This document shows positions 1-10,153 of a stretch of DNA of 60,000 bases, piece after piece. The notes under the pieces are model-generated. The model made no database searches. It saw only the letters and a program-made list of their open reading frames with translations, and was not told the DNA's origin. Positions within the stretch are counted from its first letter, which is position 1. Each line of letters begins with the position of its first letter. This stretch comes from Adiantum capillus-veneris (taxonomy: Eukaryota > Streptophyta > Polypodiopsida > Polypodiales > Pteridaceae): NCBI GenBank assembly GCA_014529385.2, contig CM043969.1:36765922-36825921 (forward strand), written 5' to 3'. The position numbers and the translations under genes were made by a program.

Positions 1-62
1 GGGTAGAGGTCTGTGTGGTGGAGTTTTTATATGCGCGTGCAGAGACATGTTGATCTGGTTGT

Positions 63-683
63 TCAGAGACATGTAAGTGTGAGGGATCCTTTTTTTAAAA
101 CTGCACTCCACACTTTAGCATATGATTGATCTTGTGCACACTTTCCACGTAATGACTCCAAAAATCTACTCTTTAGTTCCGTGAAAGTAAGTGAATTAAT
201 CTGAGGCATCTGACTTAGTGCATCCGCTACTACATTATATCGGCCCTTGCGATATCGTAGCTTACAATCATAATCTTGAAGGATTTCTACCCATCTAGCT
301 TTACGGCCCTTCAAGTCTGTTTGAGTAGTAAATCATTTGATACTCTCATGGTCAAAAACTACTTCAAACTCGGCACCATATAAATAGTGTCGCCACTTTC
401 GTAAAGCGTGAATTATGGCATAGAGCTCTCTCTCATAGACATAATAATTCTGTTGAGCTCTATCTAAATTTTTACTTTCAAAGGTTATAGGTCTTCCCTC
501 CTGGAGAAGTACCACACCAATTGCTTTATCACTAGCATCACTCTCTACCACAAACGGCTTAAGTGGGTCTACGATTGCTAGGATGGGAGCAGTGGCTATA
601 GCTACCTTGAGTTGTTCGAAACTTCGTTTTTGGGCTTCTTCCCAAGAAAAGGTCTTACCTTTTGCTTTAGGTTGATCCGTCAT
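63..683 (-). pseudogene. RNase H domain of element A pol (broken)
   Basis: RNase H would degrade the RNA strand of the RNA/DNA hybrid during reverse transcription. The segment at 683-333 carries the Ty3 RNase H start (VVESDASDKAIGVVLLQ, with the first catalytic Asp) and the YERELYAI motif with the catalytic Glu, then RHYLYGAEFEVVFDHESIK with the next Asp. The segment at 314-63 continues with RWVEILQDYDCKLRYRKGR and NVVADALSQ, which holds the final Asp and ends the domain. A stop lies between the two segments near 315-332. After the domain the frame reads a short linker and stops; the expected integrase zinc domain is absent before the window edge. Confidence 0.85.
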
Positions 684-822
684 AGGAACAACGATTTTGG
701 CATAGTCATGGATATACTGTCAATAAAATCCAACCATGCCTAAAAAGCTCCTCAACCGTGTTGGGATGTGGCCATCAAAGAATAGCAACGACCTTATCAG
801 TGTCCATTTTGATGCCAAAATA

Positions 823-1792
823 TCACATGATCGAGATAATGTATCTCTGTTTTAAAGAAATTGCACTTGCTTTGCTTAGCATAAAGCACGTGAGCTTGTA
901 GCTGTTCAAAAGCACTAATCGTAAGTGTTTTATGTGTTCATCTTCAGTCTTACTGTGAATGAGAATGTCCTCAAGGAAAACCACAACAAATTTTCCAAGA
1001 TAGGGATGTAAGACACTATCCATGAGTGTCATAAATGTAGCTAGAGCATTGGTTAAACCAAAAGGCATAACCAAAAATTCAAAATACCCGAACCGTGTTC
1101 TAAAGGCAGTTTTGGAGATATCTTGTAAAAGGATACGCACCTGGTGGTATTCTGAACGAAGATCTATCTTTGTATAGTATCTTGCCCCATGCAGTTGATC
1201 AAAAAACTCATCTACTCTTGGCAGAGGATACTTGTTCTTGATGGTTATGGCGTTTAATCCGCGATTACGCACATGCGCATAGTACCATCTTTCTTTTTTA
1301 CCATTAGAATTGGTGATGCCCAAGGAGAAGTGCTAGGTCTAATCAAACCACGGTGAAGTAGTCAACCAACTGACTCTCAACCTCCTTGGATTCTTTAGCA
1401 CTCATACGATAAGGTGGTTTACTCATCGGTTTAGTGCCTGGCAAGACATCTATGCCATGCTGTACATCACGTGTAGGGGGTAAACCCGGTGGTAAATCAC
1501 TTGAGAACACATCACTATACTCTGTGAGTAAGTGAGTCAGCTTTTGCCATGCAAAAGGAGAAAGTAAACTAGAGTTATGTTGGGATGGAGAATCTTGTAA
1601 TTCCTGTAATGTTTGTTTTACAATAGTTGCACGTTGCTCTATAGAATTAAAATTGAGAGCACTTTGCGCGTTAGATATATTAACACTTTGCTTACCATTA
1701 AAATTCATTGCACTTTGCATACCATTACTAGAATTCACCGCACTTTGCTCTTGAGAATTCACAAGACTTGGAGACAAGAAGTGACACTTCAT
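823..1792 (-). pseudogene. Reverse transcriptase of element A, frameshifted, altered catalytic box
   Basis: The upstream part (1792-1343) holds the protease-RT linker and RT entry (FSSDLPPGLPPTRDVQHGID and PPYRMSAKE). The downstream part (1323-823) is the RT palm, with [19 protein letters not shown], a degenerate [13 protein letters not shown] and [16 protein letters not shown]. The catalytic box reads FLED where the family has Y/F-x-D-D, so the first Asp is replaced by Glu. Stops and a frame change separate the two parts around 1324-1342. The region 684-822 continues RT C-terminal/connection sequence in mixed frames. Ty3 RT is certain; activity is very unlikely. Confidence 0.85.
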
Positions 1793-1808
1793 TTATTAAA
1801 TCTGCTTT

Positions 1809-2390
1809 CTACAAAATAGAAATCTCGGCTATACATATAAGAGGTGTAGATGGTATATTTTTCTCACTAAGCAAAAGTACATGTTTACCATTGGCCATAA
1901 AGGATAAGAAGTTGTGTTCAAAACTAGTGTGCAATGTGTTTCCTAAACCATGCAGCCACTCCCGTCCTAAAACTACATCAGCACGGTCCATGTTCATAAC
2001 TTGAAAGTCAAGGGTCATCGTATGATCTTGAACAATAAGCTCAACCCCTTGAACTACCGTGTCTCATACTTCTTTATCATTCCTAAACATCTGCTCCACC
2101 ACATACTTGTGAGAGCAGGGAGTCTGTGTAAGCTTCAATTTCTTGACTAGCTTATAGTTCAAGAAGTTATGAGTTGCACCATCATCCACTAAAATACAAA
2201 CACATTGTTTGTTAATAGTTCCATGCATGCCGATCAAATCATGGGGGCCAAAGGTGGGCTGCCACATTGAAGCAGGCACACAACACTTGTGCTTTTCTTC
2301 CATACGAAGAACCTCTACAACACAATATTTAGGAGATGAATCTAATGTGAGGTGTTGCACCGTATGCATGGCCTTTTCTTTGCCTTGCAA
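1809..2390 (-). pseudogene. Retroviral-type aspartic protease of element A
   Basis: This would cleave the gag-pol polyprotein. The active-site region reads ILVDDGATHNFLN, where plant Ty3 proteases usually have D-S-G-A-T-H-N-F; the catalytic Asp is kept and the Ser is replaced by Asp. A stop near 2061-2063 separates the N-terminal part (2390-2064) from the C-terminal part (2018-1809), which has the typical late motif ADVVLGREWLHGLG. Downstream it runs toward the RT linker. Pseudogene because of the stop and the frame change into pol. Confidence 0.8.
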
Positions 2391-2394
2391 AAGA

Positions 2395-3514
2395 GGACAA
2401 GCTTTCTTGTTATGTTAGTCTGAAAGACATTTAAAACACAAATTGTGTTTCTTCGCACGCTCAAAATCGGTAGTGCTGAGAGACTCATGGGGAGTATCTC
2501 GTGATTGCTTAGGCTTCTTAGCCTCTTGTGGGCGTGGAGAGGTAGATTGTCTCTTATTCCTCTTGGAACGTATGGGAGATCTACCTCGCCATTGGATCTT
2601 AGCCACATTGCTCTTAGCAAAATTATTCTTAGAGTAGAGAACATTTCCTTTCCTCTCTTGGTCATCATCATATCTTTGAGCATGATTGATGGCTTCTTCC
2701 AAAGTTTTTGGATGTTGGGTCTTGACTTGAAGACAATAGTCTTTGTCAAGACCCCTATTAAAACCTCGCATCTTTTGGAATTCATCTAGACCTTCTAGTT
2801 TCAATATGATTTCCCGATATTTTGAAGTTACTGTGTGAGAGGGAGGCTAGACATGCGGCATACATCCCATGCTAACCAATTCTTATCTTCTTCATTGGAG
2901 TCCAAAAACTCTTTGCAGAAAGAAGCTTGAAACGCAATCCAAGACGAAGGACGGACATCTAGTGGAAATGTCATCTACCACTTATAGGCCTTGCCTTTAA
3001 GAGATATACTTGTTTCCACAGCCGTCTTTATATATGGGGTTTGTCTCAATCTATGAATATCACTCCATTTGTGTAAGAACGTATTGACTGCATCCTTGTT
3101 GCAATCGGGCTCTTCCCTGTGAAACTCAGGAATAGTAATATTCTTAAGTAATGCATTGCTACCTTTTGCATCTTCTCAAGCACTTGTCTCTTGGACTCCT
3201 TGAGTCGTGCGAGCTTGGTTTCCTTGAACCGTGCCACTTGTGGCTCCTTGAGCCGTCTGTGAATTCATAAATTTCACAAGTAACTCCATAAGATTGGTAA
3301 CATTTGCATTGACTGCAAAGAGGTTGCATTCAAGTACGCTTTGGCGATTTTCCAAAGTCTTGAAAGCAACTATATCTACAAGGCCATGATCTCTTAGATC
3401 ATCGTCATTATGTATATTAGTGTTAGCCGCACCTGTAGTGCCCTGATTTTGATCTACGTGCTCAAAATCAAACATGTGTGTAGGTGGGATATCCTCACTG
3501 GCCATTGTATACAC
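2395..3514 (-). pseudogene. Gag of element A with stop inside the zinc knuckle
   Basis: Gag would form the virus-like particle and bind RNA. The N-terminus starts at 3514 (MYTMASEDIPPTHMFDF; the ATG giving MASEDIPP is a likely true start) and is open to 3176. The central gag fold (about 3175-2805) is broken by stops but keeps gag-like strings such as ASFCKEFLDSN. From 2804 to 2415 comes GLDKDYCLQVKTQHPKTLEEAI, then a basic Arg/Ser-rich stretch. A CCHC knuckle follows (CFKCLSD, stop, HNKKAC). Its TAA stop is at 2415-2417, directly before the knuckle His. Length with leader is normal for a Ty3 gag. Confidence 0.75.
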
Positions 3515-3886
3515 ACACTAATGTAAAGAGAGAGAAAAAAACGTCAACTTGTACCTTGTGAAATTGAAGTCTTTGTGCTTTGTATGCTCCGTGATTTGTG
3601 TTGCATATGAACCTTGCCTTGCGAGAATTGTAGCGCTTCACGTGTCGTTCGTCGTAAGAACACCTTTGTTGATTCTTCACAAAAACGACGATTGTGAAGG
3701 CTTTTGTGCACTTTGAAGCTACCTTCTTGAAGAAAAAAGAATTTTTGGAGGAAAACTTGCCTTCCTCCAAGAAGTGAAAAGGAAGGGTGAAACTACTTCC
3801 TTGAAGTTTGAAGCTTTCCCTTTCCTTTTAGCTTTTCTTTCAACACAAGTATCCTATCTTTACTTATTATACACAACAAGAGTCAA

Positions 3887-3945
3887 TAGCTTGATGGTAA
3901 AGTGGTGGCCTCTTACCTTCATGGGGTGGGTTCAACCCTCCTTTA
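3887..3945 (+). mobile_element. tRNA-like (SINE-type) promoter segment
   Basis: TAGCTTGATGGTAAAG at 3887-3902 resembles a tRNA A box (D-arm), and GGGTTCAACCC at 3928-3938 resembles a B box (T-arm), about 40 bp apart as in tRNA genes. A cloverleaf with paired acceptor ends is not evident, so this is not a functional tRNA. A tRNA-derived SINE head is the best reading. It directly abuts the first of the three tandem units that follow. No poly(A) tail or target duplication could be assigned. Confidence 0.4.
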
Positions 3946-4921
3946 TGCAAGGGTTATGCAGGCCTTCTTGTGCGCGTAGCCAACGGAAGCCTTCGGAGCC
4001 TCAATGCCGTCGAGTTGCCAATTGATTTTGCCTTGTTCGTCCACCTTAGTGGAGTGGCTGTGGTCTGTTTATGTGTGTTGTGCACGGAAAATTATGTCTG
4101 TCTTCTTTTTGCTGCACAACAGAGACGTCGCTATCTGCGGATCGTGGGAGAGAGGCAGTGCGTCGCATGCATATGCAACCCACTTTTTTCTCTTCTCCAA
4201 AAAAGCTCTGATATCAGTGAAAGGGCGGTGGTAATGCGTGTGCTAGTCTCCACCCAAGTGTGCTATCTTCATGCAAGGGTTAAGCAGGCCTTCCTGCGCG
4301 CGTAGCCAATGGAAGCCTTCGGAGCCTCAGTGGCGTCGAGTTGTCGGTCGAGTTTGCCTTGGTCGATCGCCTTAGTGGGGCGGTCACGGTCTGTTTACGC
4401 ACGCTGCACATAATAAACTGTGCCTGTCTTCTTTTTGCTGCACAACGGAGACATCGCTGTCTGCGGATCGTGGGAGGGAGACAGTGCGTCGCATGCACAT
4501 GCAACCCGCTTTTTCCTCTTCTTCAAAAAAGCTCTGATACCAGTGAAAGGGCGGTGGTAATGCGTGTGCCAGTCTCCACCCAACAACCGTGCTATCTTCA
4601 TGCAAGGGTTAAGCAGGCCCTCCTGCATGCGCAACCAACGGAAGCCTTTGGAGCCTCAGTGCCGTCGAGTTGTTGATCGAGTTTGCCTTGGTCGCCCGCC
4701 TTAGTGGGGCGGCCGTAGTCTGTTTACGCGCGCTCCGCACAGGAAACTGTGCCTGTCTTCTTTTTGTTGCACAACGAAGACGTCGTTGTCTGCGGATCGT
4801 GGGAGAGAGGCAGTGCGTCGCATGCACATGCAATCTGTTTTTTCCTCTTCTTAAAAAAATCTCTGATACCAATGAAAGGCCGTGGTAATGCGTGTGCTAG
4901 TCTCCACCCAACCGTGCTATC
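3943..4921. repeat. Three tandem ~330 bp units, each with a PBS complement
   Basis: Units start at the phrase ATGCAAGGGTTA near 3943, 4271 and 4600. They share the order: GCAGGCC, GCGTAGCCAA(C/T)GGAAGCC, the segment around TTTGCCTTGGTCG, TCTTCTTTTTGCTGCACAA, GCGGATCGTGGGAG, GCATGCACATGCAA, GCTCTGATACCA and GTGGTAATGCGTGTGC. The third copy ends near 4921. Overlapping ORFs here are by-products of the repetition. Confidence 0.85.
4531..4542 (-). promoter_or_regulatory. Met-tRNA primer-binding site (middle of three copies)
   Basis: The minus strand reads TGGTATCAGAGC, the classical initiator-Met tRNA primer site of plant retrotransposons. It follows a CA that would end an LTR (plus strand CCAGTGAAAGG). 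Variant copies lie at 4205-4216 (one mismatch) and 4861-4871 (one base short). The orientation agrees with element A. Confidence 0.65.
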
Positions 4922-6589
4922 TTATAGCCTCCCCCTAGCGTACACACTGTCCGACTGTGCCGGTGGCCTTGCCCGTAGGGCCCATGTCCTTACAACAAGC
5001 ATGTAAGTGGATAATAGTGTCATTTGTATTTGCATGTAATTGAGAATCACATGCAATCATCGCTATTTATTGCGTATGCAATTTGTAACAAACTTGGGCA
5101 CTCCAAGTAAAGATTCTACCGCGACACAGGAGAGATTCACTTCAAAATAGTTCACAGTTCACAATTGATTCGACACGGCCCGATGGAGTTCCGTGCCTAG
5201 AGATATTGGCCCCAAAGATTGGCGCCCCTTTCGGTATTTCTTTTTGTATTAATTTGCAACTCAAAGTACAAGGAGTGGAAGGGGTCTCACTCTCAAACTC
5301 TACGTCCAGATGCTATGGGAAGTAGGAGCCCTGTCCATCTATTTATTGACTAGTACGGCCGGCCGCCTTCGGCGGCCTCTCTCTCTCTTTCTCTCTCCCC
5401 CTCTTTATCGTGCACAAAGGAGCTTATCTTTTTTTTGGACTTTAGCCTTAATCTCGTTTCAACACGTATAAAGGGCACTCCCTCTGCCGTTATAGAATAC
5501 ATATAGATTACAAGGGATGCCAAAAGCAGAGCCCCAAAAGCTACCCTTTTAAAAGCATTAAAATAAAGCAAGTTTCCCTCAAAAGCTTCTCAGGTTCAAG
5601 TGCTTTTTCCCAGTGCAAAATGCGGAATTCCGTATAGCATTCCACATCATATTTAAAAGAATTATTTTGAAATTTTTTCCTAAATGTTCAAGTGGTATTT
5701 TCCCTCCCTCTTGCTTTCAAGGAGTTTTTTCCAACTTGTTAGCGGCATGATTGTAAGCTGAGACACCTTTCTGAACATTGATGCCCACATCTATAACTGT
5801 GGCCCTTCAAATTCCATGACCACATAGCTCTCATTTATGTGCAAAACTTTGTTCAAAGGTGTATAACAATAGCACTCTTAAGCCATATTGTCGGAATCCT
5901 AACGCTTTTTGTTGGCATGCATACAAGCGTAAAAAAGCACTATACCTTTTTGAGGCATCGCATAGAAATGGTAGATTTTTGGAGCTTTAATTTTAATCTA
6001 GAGTGTCGATTCGAACCTATGTCTATAATGCTGGGTCTCACTATGCATTAGTATGGTATTATAAAAGTTTCTAAACTAAGTAAAATTGCAACTTGCCTTC
6101 GATTTTTCGCTCAAAACACGTGATCTTCTTAATACTCACAAAAAGGAGAGTATTAAGAACTAACGCTTGGCTCACCTTCTTTGTAGGGGATTGTCCTCTA
6201 CTTTAGGAGCAACAGGGGTTGATATCTTTAATCCCACCTATTGAAACTCACATTTGCGTGGAGGATAAATCCTAAATACCACTAATCATTTCAACCAAAG
6301 TGGGACTAGGCTCTTACTCACCCATACTAACCACTAGGTTTTTTATGGAGTCTTGTGTTTTTTGTTGAGATGCAATTGAAGATGGCGCTACCTGTTGGTC
6401 CACAACACCTTTCAAATTTCATTTGTAACTTGAAAAAACCAGGCGAAGCTCGCATTCCTAACGTTGAAAAGGAAGACCCCTCGAAAATAGAGGGACCTAG
6501 CATTCAAAAATTTGTAGGCATTCTCCCTTCCCCTGTATGTATAGATATTACTAATGGTATGCCTAATGGCTTCAAAGTAAATATATTTA
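4922..6589. other. Non-genic stretch; short TC repeat and one hairpin
   Basis: I see no credible coding region. The start may hold remaining LTR of element A, whose limits are unclear. A TC-rich tract lies at 5376-5405. The ORFs here are short, isolated and lack recognisable domains. Confidence 0.5.
6126..6159. repeat. Perfect 12-bp inverted repeat (hairpin)
   Basis: TTCTTAATACTC at 6126-6137 and GAGTATTAAGAA at 6148-6159 are exact reverse complements around a 10-nt loop. There is no adjacent gene and no T-run, so a terminator role is not suggested. Confidence 0.8.
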
Positions 6590-6865
6590 CTTCTTACATA
6601 GTACATAGTGAAAGTGAAAGGACACTTTAAACAGAAGAAAGGCTAAAGGAAAATTAAGCAAAGAAAAACACAAATGTATATTAGAAGGTATACCGAAAGG
6701 ACACTTTACAAAGAAGAAAATGTTAAAGAAAAATTAAGGAATGAAAAACACAAATGTAGCAATGTAGCAATGTGCAATCGACAATCTCTCTCTCTCTCTC
6801 TAAACAAATTTTTTTTTTGATTTCCCACTTCTATTTATTTTCTAAACTCACCCTTCACTTATTTC
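6590..6865 (+). repeat. Dispersed repeat, copy 1 (inverted copy at 15.77-15.96 kb)
   Basis: The sequence has an internal direct duplication: GAAAGGACACTTTA occurs near 6617 and 6694, each followed by an A-rich segment and GAAAAACACAAATGTA. The same A-rich series, and then a TTTTGATTT...CTAAACTCACCCTTCACTTA segment at about 6815-6862, recur in reverse complement at 15,770-15,960. The family is not identified. A TC tract lies at 6785-6800. Confidence 0.6.
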
Positions 6866-7098
6866 CTTTTTATGTTTATTAGCCTCCTCTTGGTTTTGGA
6901 CTCTGACCTCTCCAAGTCTTCTCCTCTTGCCTCTCTGCATCAACTCTCCCCACCCCTCTCGACGCCCCCTCCCCAGCCTTGGAGCAACTCTTTGTGAAAA
7001 CTATCTCATGCAAGATTAAAAACCTGCATGTGTACGATCATACCAGCTCCGGCCAACTCTTGCTTGCGTTTTGAAAAATCTTGAAAGTTGGCACCTTG

Positions 7099-7101
<3 letters not shown>

Positions 7102-7174
<73 letters not shown>

Positions 7175-7279
7175 ATCTCCAAAAGATTTCCCTTCATTTC
7201 GACTTTGTCACTATTGAGGAGGCCACATAGTGCCAAGATAAAAATAAATACATTTGTCGCATGCCGCCTCATCCATCTT

Positions 7280-7324
<45 letters not shown>
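7102..7324. repeat. Microsatellites (CT)n(CA)n and (GA)n
   Basis: A (CT)n run at 7102-7133 passes directly into (CA)n to 7173. A second tract, (GA)n, covers 7281-7324 about 110 bp later. ORFs over them are low-complexity artefacts. Confidence 0.95.
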
Positions 7325-7327
<3 letters not shown>

Positions 7328-8207
7328 AATTGAAAGTGACGAGATTCACCTTAATGCCTCATTGTCAGAATTGTGGTCTCAAATGGGTACCCTCTATTGA
7401 TAAATCTTGAAAATATCGTCGAGATTCCGTTTTTCCAAGAAATTGGCAAGGTTCTTTGAACTTGAGAGCTTCCTAAAATACCGACGTCAAAATCGAACTT
7501 AGGAAGATTATATATATAGTTCGCATGACCAATGTGTGTCGCTCTAGACCACTTTGACAAACTAGTATGTATTGATTTCCAACTCTTATAAAAGAAAAGT
7601 ATGTAACTCCATTTGACAAACTATCTAGATGGGTTTCTGAGCTTGGCTGGATAATCTCATAAGATCCCTACCATCAGCCTTACTATGGTATCTCTTAAGG
7701 TTCCTAATAAAAAGATTTTTCATCAACTTGGGGAGGGGTCTCCGAGAGGTAGACATTAAAAAAAATAATTTCTATTCAAATTCCTTGAAACTTTCTAAGG
7801 CCACTATAATATCTAGCAGTGGGGGAAAGAGAAGGTTGCAAAACACTATTGAAACAAATACTCTATGAGAAGTTTCACAAAAACTGGTAAAAAACTCTTC
7901 ATCGAAACAAACCAAAGATAATTAACAACCGACAAACATAGATTAATGGCGTTTAGCCTCTTCAATTGTACTTTTAAGGTTGTAAGTTCCTAAGCAAAGA
8001 CTTGCTCTCTAATTGTAAGACTTGCACATCTATACATTTATTCATAATTATATATTGTTAGCTGAATGACTTTAATGGTATCATTAATTACTTAATGATT
8101 TCAATGGTATTATTGATAAAATTTGTAGCAGGTTAGATCCAGGTGGCTGCACAAATGCTTGCAGCCATAATGGATGGTCGTGCCTTCCTCTCCTTGAATA
8201 ATGGTTT
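7325..8207. other. Non-genic stretch upstream of element B
   Basis: AT-rich sequence with no coherent ORF or recognised element. It occupies the place where a full 5' LTR of element B should lie (about 1.5 kb), but I cannot match it to the 3' LTR. Confidence 0.4.
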
Positions 8208-8298
8208 ACCCGCTATGCTCACAAATTAATCTCACAAAAGTGCTTTATCTAATCCCTAATTCCGCTACTCTTAAAGTTTATAGGCCATTTCCATTACA
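8208..8298 (+). repeat. 5' LTR terminal remnant of element B
   Basis: The last ~90 bp match the end of the 3' LTR: ATCTCACAAAAGTGCTTTAT, then a segment ending in ATAGGCCATTTCCATTACA. It ends in ATTACA at 8293-8298, one base before the PBS. Upstream of about 8208 the similarity to the 3' LTR is lost by eye. Confidence 0.7.
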
Positions 8299-8299
8299 T

Positions 8300-8311
8300 T
8301 GGTATCAGAGC
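8300..8311 (+). promoter_or_regulatory. Primer-binding site, initiator Met-tRNA
   Basis: TGGTATCAGAGC, complementary to the 3' end of initiator tRNA-Met, one base after the LTR end. Confidence 0.9.
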
Positions 8312-8670
8312 ATTTGGTTTCTCTTTTCTTTCTTAAGAAGAGAGGTCCTTAAGTAGCGTATTAATGGTTGATTTTGTTAATTATATTAGGGTAAGTGGGA
8401 TTGGGATCTACTATCGGTTTTGTTGAGCCCACTATGTGGGATATGATGCACACCTCCGGAGCTTTGATATTAATAATAGAGTCTTTTTAGACTTGCCTAT
8501 GGCTTTACCATTATTGAGCCATAAGAAGTCCTAAAGGAGCTATCCCTTGGCAGCTTTGCTATGTTAGACCCACTCCACTACTCTCTATAATTAACCAATT
8601 CGAGTCGTGGGTGTAGATACTCAAGTGTCTATTTTCAAAGGCTAAGGGGAGTAGCAACTAAGGTTTTGAA

Positions 8671-9470
8671 TTGCCAAAGAATACACTACGTAAACTCACA
8701 AATTTTGTTGACAATAACCAAGAGAGTAGAATGAACATTGATAACTTTGATTTTGCACATGAAGGTGCTAACGATGATGTCCTCATGTTTGTTAATTATC
8801 TTGTTACTGGGTTGCAACAAGCTATGGGCAACCCCTCTTTGCAAGCCAAAGTTACTCAACAACTTCGTGATTATGGGCTTTCCTTTCCTCTCCAAGAGGA
8901 GAGAGAGCTTAGGAGGCCTCTTGATGAGACCCCCAAAAGAAGACTCTCGTCCATACGAGAGGAGGAATCCAAAGAGCAAGAAAGTGATGAGTCCCTAAGT
9001 TCCTCCAAAGATGTGGCTCCATGAAGATAGCGGACTAAACGATAACCAACTCCTCTCAAGAGGAAATGGTTAAACCCATAGTCCATCTCCTCGTCATTCC
9101 GAAAGAAGAAGAGGAAACAAAGGAAGAAAAGGGCAAGAAAGAGGTCACCCTCTTCTCCTTCTTCTTCACCTTCCTCCTCTTCCGACGAAACCTATGGGAT
9201 GATTGCTTCGCACATCAATTTCCAACAAGGGGCTAGACGGAATGTCAATTCCATGGAAAATAAAGACAAAATGATGCCAAGGGAAAACCAATGCCCAATT
9301 TTTTTTCCAAGGCCATTCCAACAACAACAACAACAATCGGTCCAAGGAGAAGGGAGTTTACAAAGGTAAAAATAAACTCTCTCTTGCAGAGCTTGAAACT
9401 TTTTGCAAGGACCACAAATGTTTTAAGTGTACGGAGTAAGGACATGGTTATCGTTCTTGCCCCAAGAGAA
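8671..9470 (+). pseudogene. Gag of element B, broken, zinc knuckle with internal stop
   Basis: An open segment from 8671 to 9024 begins in frame with MPKNTLRKL and ends in an acidic Ser/Glu-rich region. Stops follow at 9022 and nearby. Then comes a basic and Ser-rich segment (KKRKQRKKRARKR), a poly-Gln/Asn run at about 9318-9336 with a frame change, and LSLAELETFCKDHKCFKC. The CCHC knuckle spans 9419-9460 (CFKCTE, stop, GHGYRSC) with TAA at 9437-9439. A central gag capsid fold is hard to recognise, so part of gag may have been lost. Confidence 0.65.
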
Positions 9471-9559
9471 ATGCTTGCAATGAGATTCCTAGAGCTTCCA
9501 CTATCGAAGCTTCAAAAGAGGATGCTCACTACAAAGGATCACCTATCGCCTATGCTTGG

Positions 9560-10153
9560 GGAAAGGTAAGGGAGCATGATGCCTTCATCGTGTTTGACCT
9601 TGGCTCTACTCACAACTTCATATCAATGGAGTTGGCCACCAAGTTTGGCATTTAAGTTTTCGAGATGGGAGATGCTGTCTGACAATGTCTCTTCAAGGGA
9701 CAGCAAGTCTCCGTTACTCCCTTGATTGGGAAGTTGATGCTGCATGTCCAAAGCTATGTCGACAAACAAGACTTCTTTATCTCTCCTCTCTAACATGAGG
9801 ATGCTATCCTAGGGGCACCATGGTTCAACCGCATGGCTGCCAACTTGAAGTTCCGTGAAAGGAGAATCTACTTCACCTACAGGGGAAAGAATATGTATAT
9901 AGATGCTAATGAGCCTGGTCGTACTATACCACTTGTAAATCCTCTTGCTCTTGATAAATCAATGAAGAGCTCAGTTTCTGTGTACATGATTTTTGTCAAA
10001 GAGTCCCTTAAAGGTTCTAATGTTTCATCAAATGTAAATGGTAGGAATCAAGAAGAGTTAGACTTGTCTAACTTTCTAAAAGGATTCCAAGATGTGTTCA
10101 TCGATGATATCCCTATGGACTTACCTCCAAAACGAGGGGATGATGACCATTAA
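9560..10153 (+). pseudogene. Aspartic protease and RT linker of element B
   Basis: The active-site region reads AFIVFDLGSTHNFIS; the catalytic Asp is present but the usual Ser after it is Leu. A stop follows at about 9653 and another near 9680. The C-terminal hallmark (EDAILGAPWFNRM) lies at about 9795-9838. The open segment 9833-10,153 (KFRERRIYFTYRG and FLKGFQDVFIDDIPMDLPP) is the linker entering RT. Broken by several stops. Confidence 0.75.

Larger units (their letters stand above)
1..4871 (-). mobile_element. Ty3/Gypsy LTR retrotransposon A, degraded, truncated by window edge
   Basis: On the minus strand the order is gag (about 3514-2395), protease (2390-1809), reverse transcriptase (1792-823) and RNase H (683-63), the canonical Ty3/Gypsy order before integrase. 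Integrase is not seen because the element runs out at, or is cut by, the left end. The reading frame is broken many times, so it is a dead copy. To the right of gag lies about 700 bp of leader, then complements of the Met-tRNA primer site TGGTATCAGAGC at 4205-4216, 4531-4542 and 4861-4871, which fit the minus-strand orientation. The LTR itself could not be delimited beyond 4873. Family assignment is from domain order and motifs; the lineage within Ty3 is not resolved. Confidence 0.85.

Noticed and set aside
3887-3945. Functional tRNA gene
   Set aside because: A and B boxes are recognisable but no complete cloverleaf with paired acceptor ends can be drawn by eye.
4280-5006. Overlapping Cys-rich ORFs on both strands
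   Set aside because: Explained by the three tandem non-coding units; no domain and no single consistent frame.
5219-5235. TTGGCGCCCC-like phrase as a primer-binding site
   Set aside because: No LTR end precedes it and no element of suitable orientation follows.
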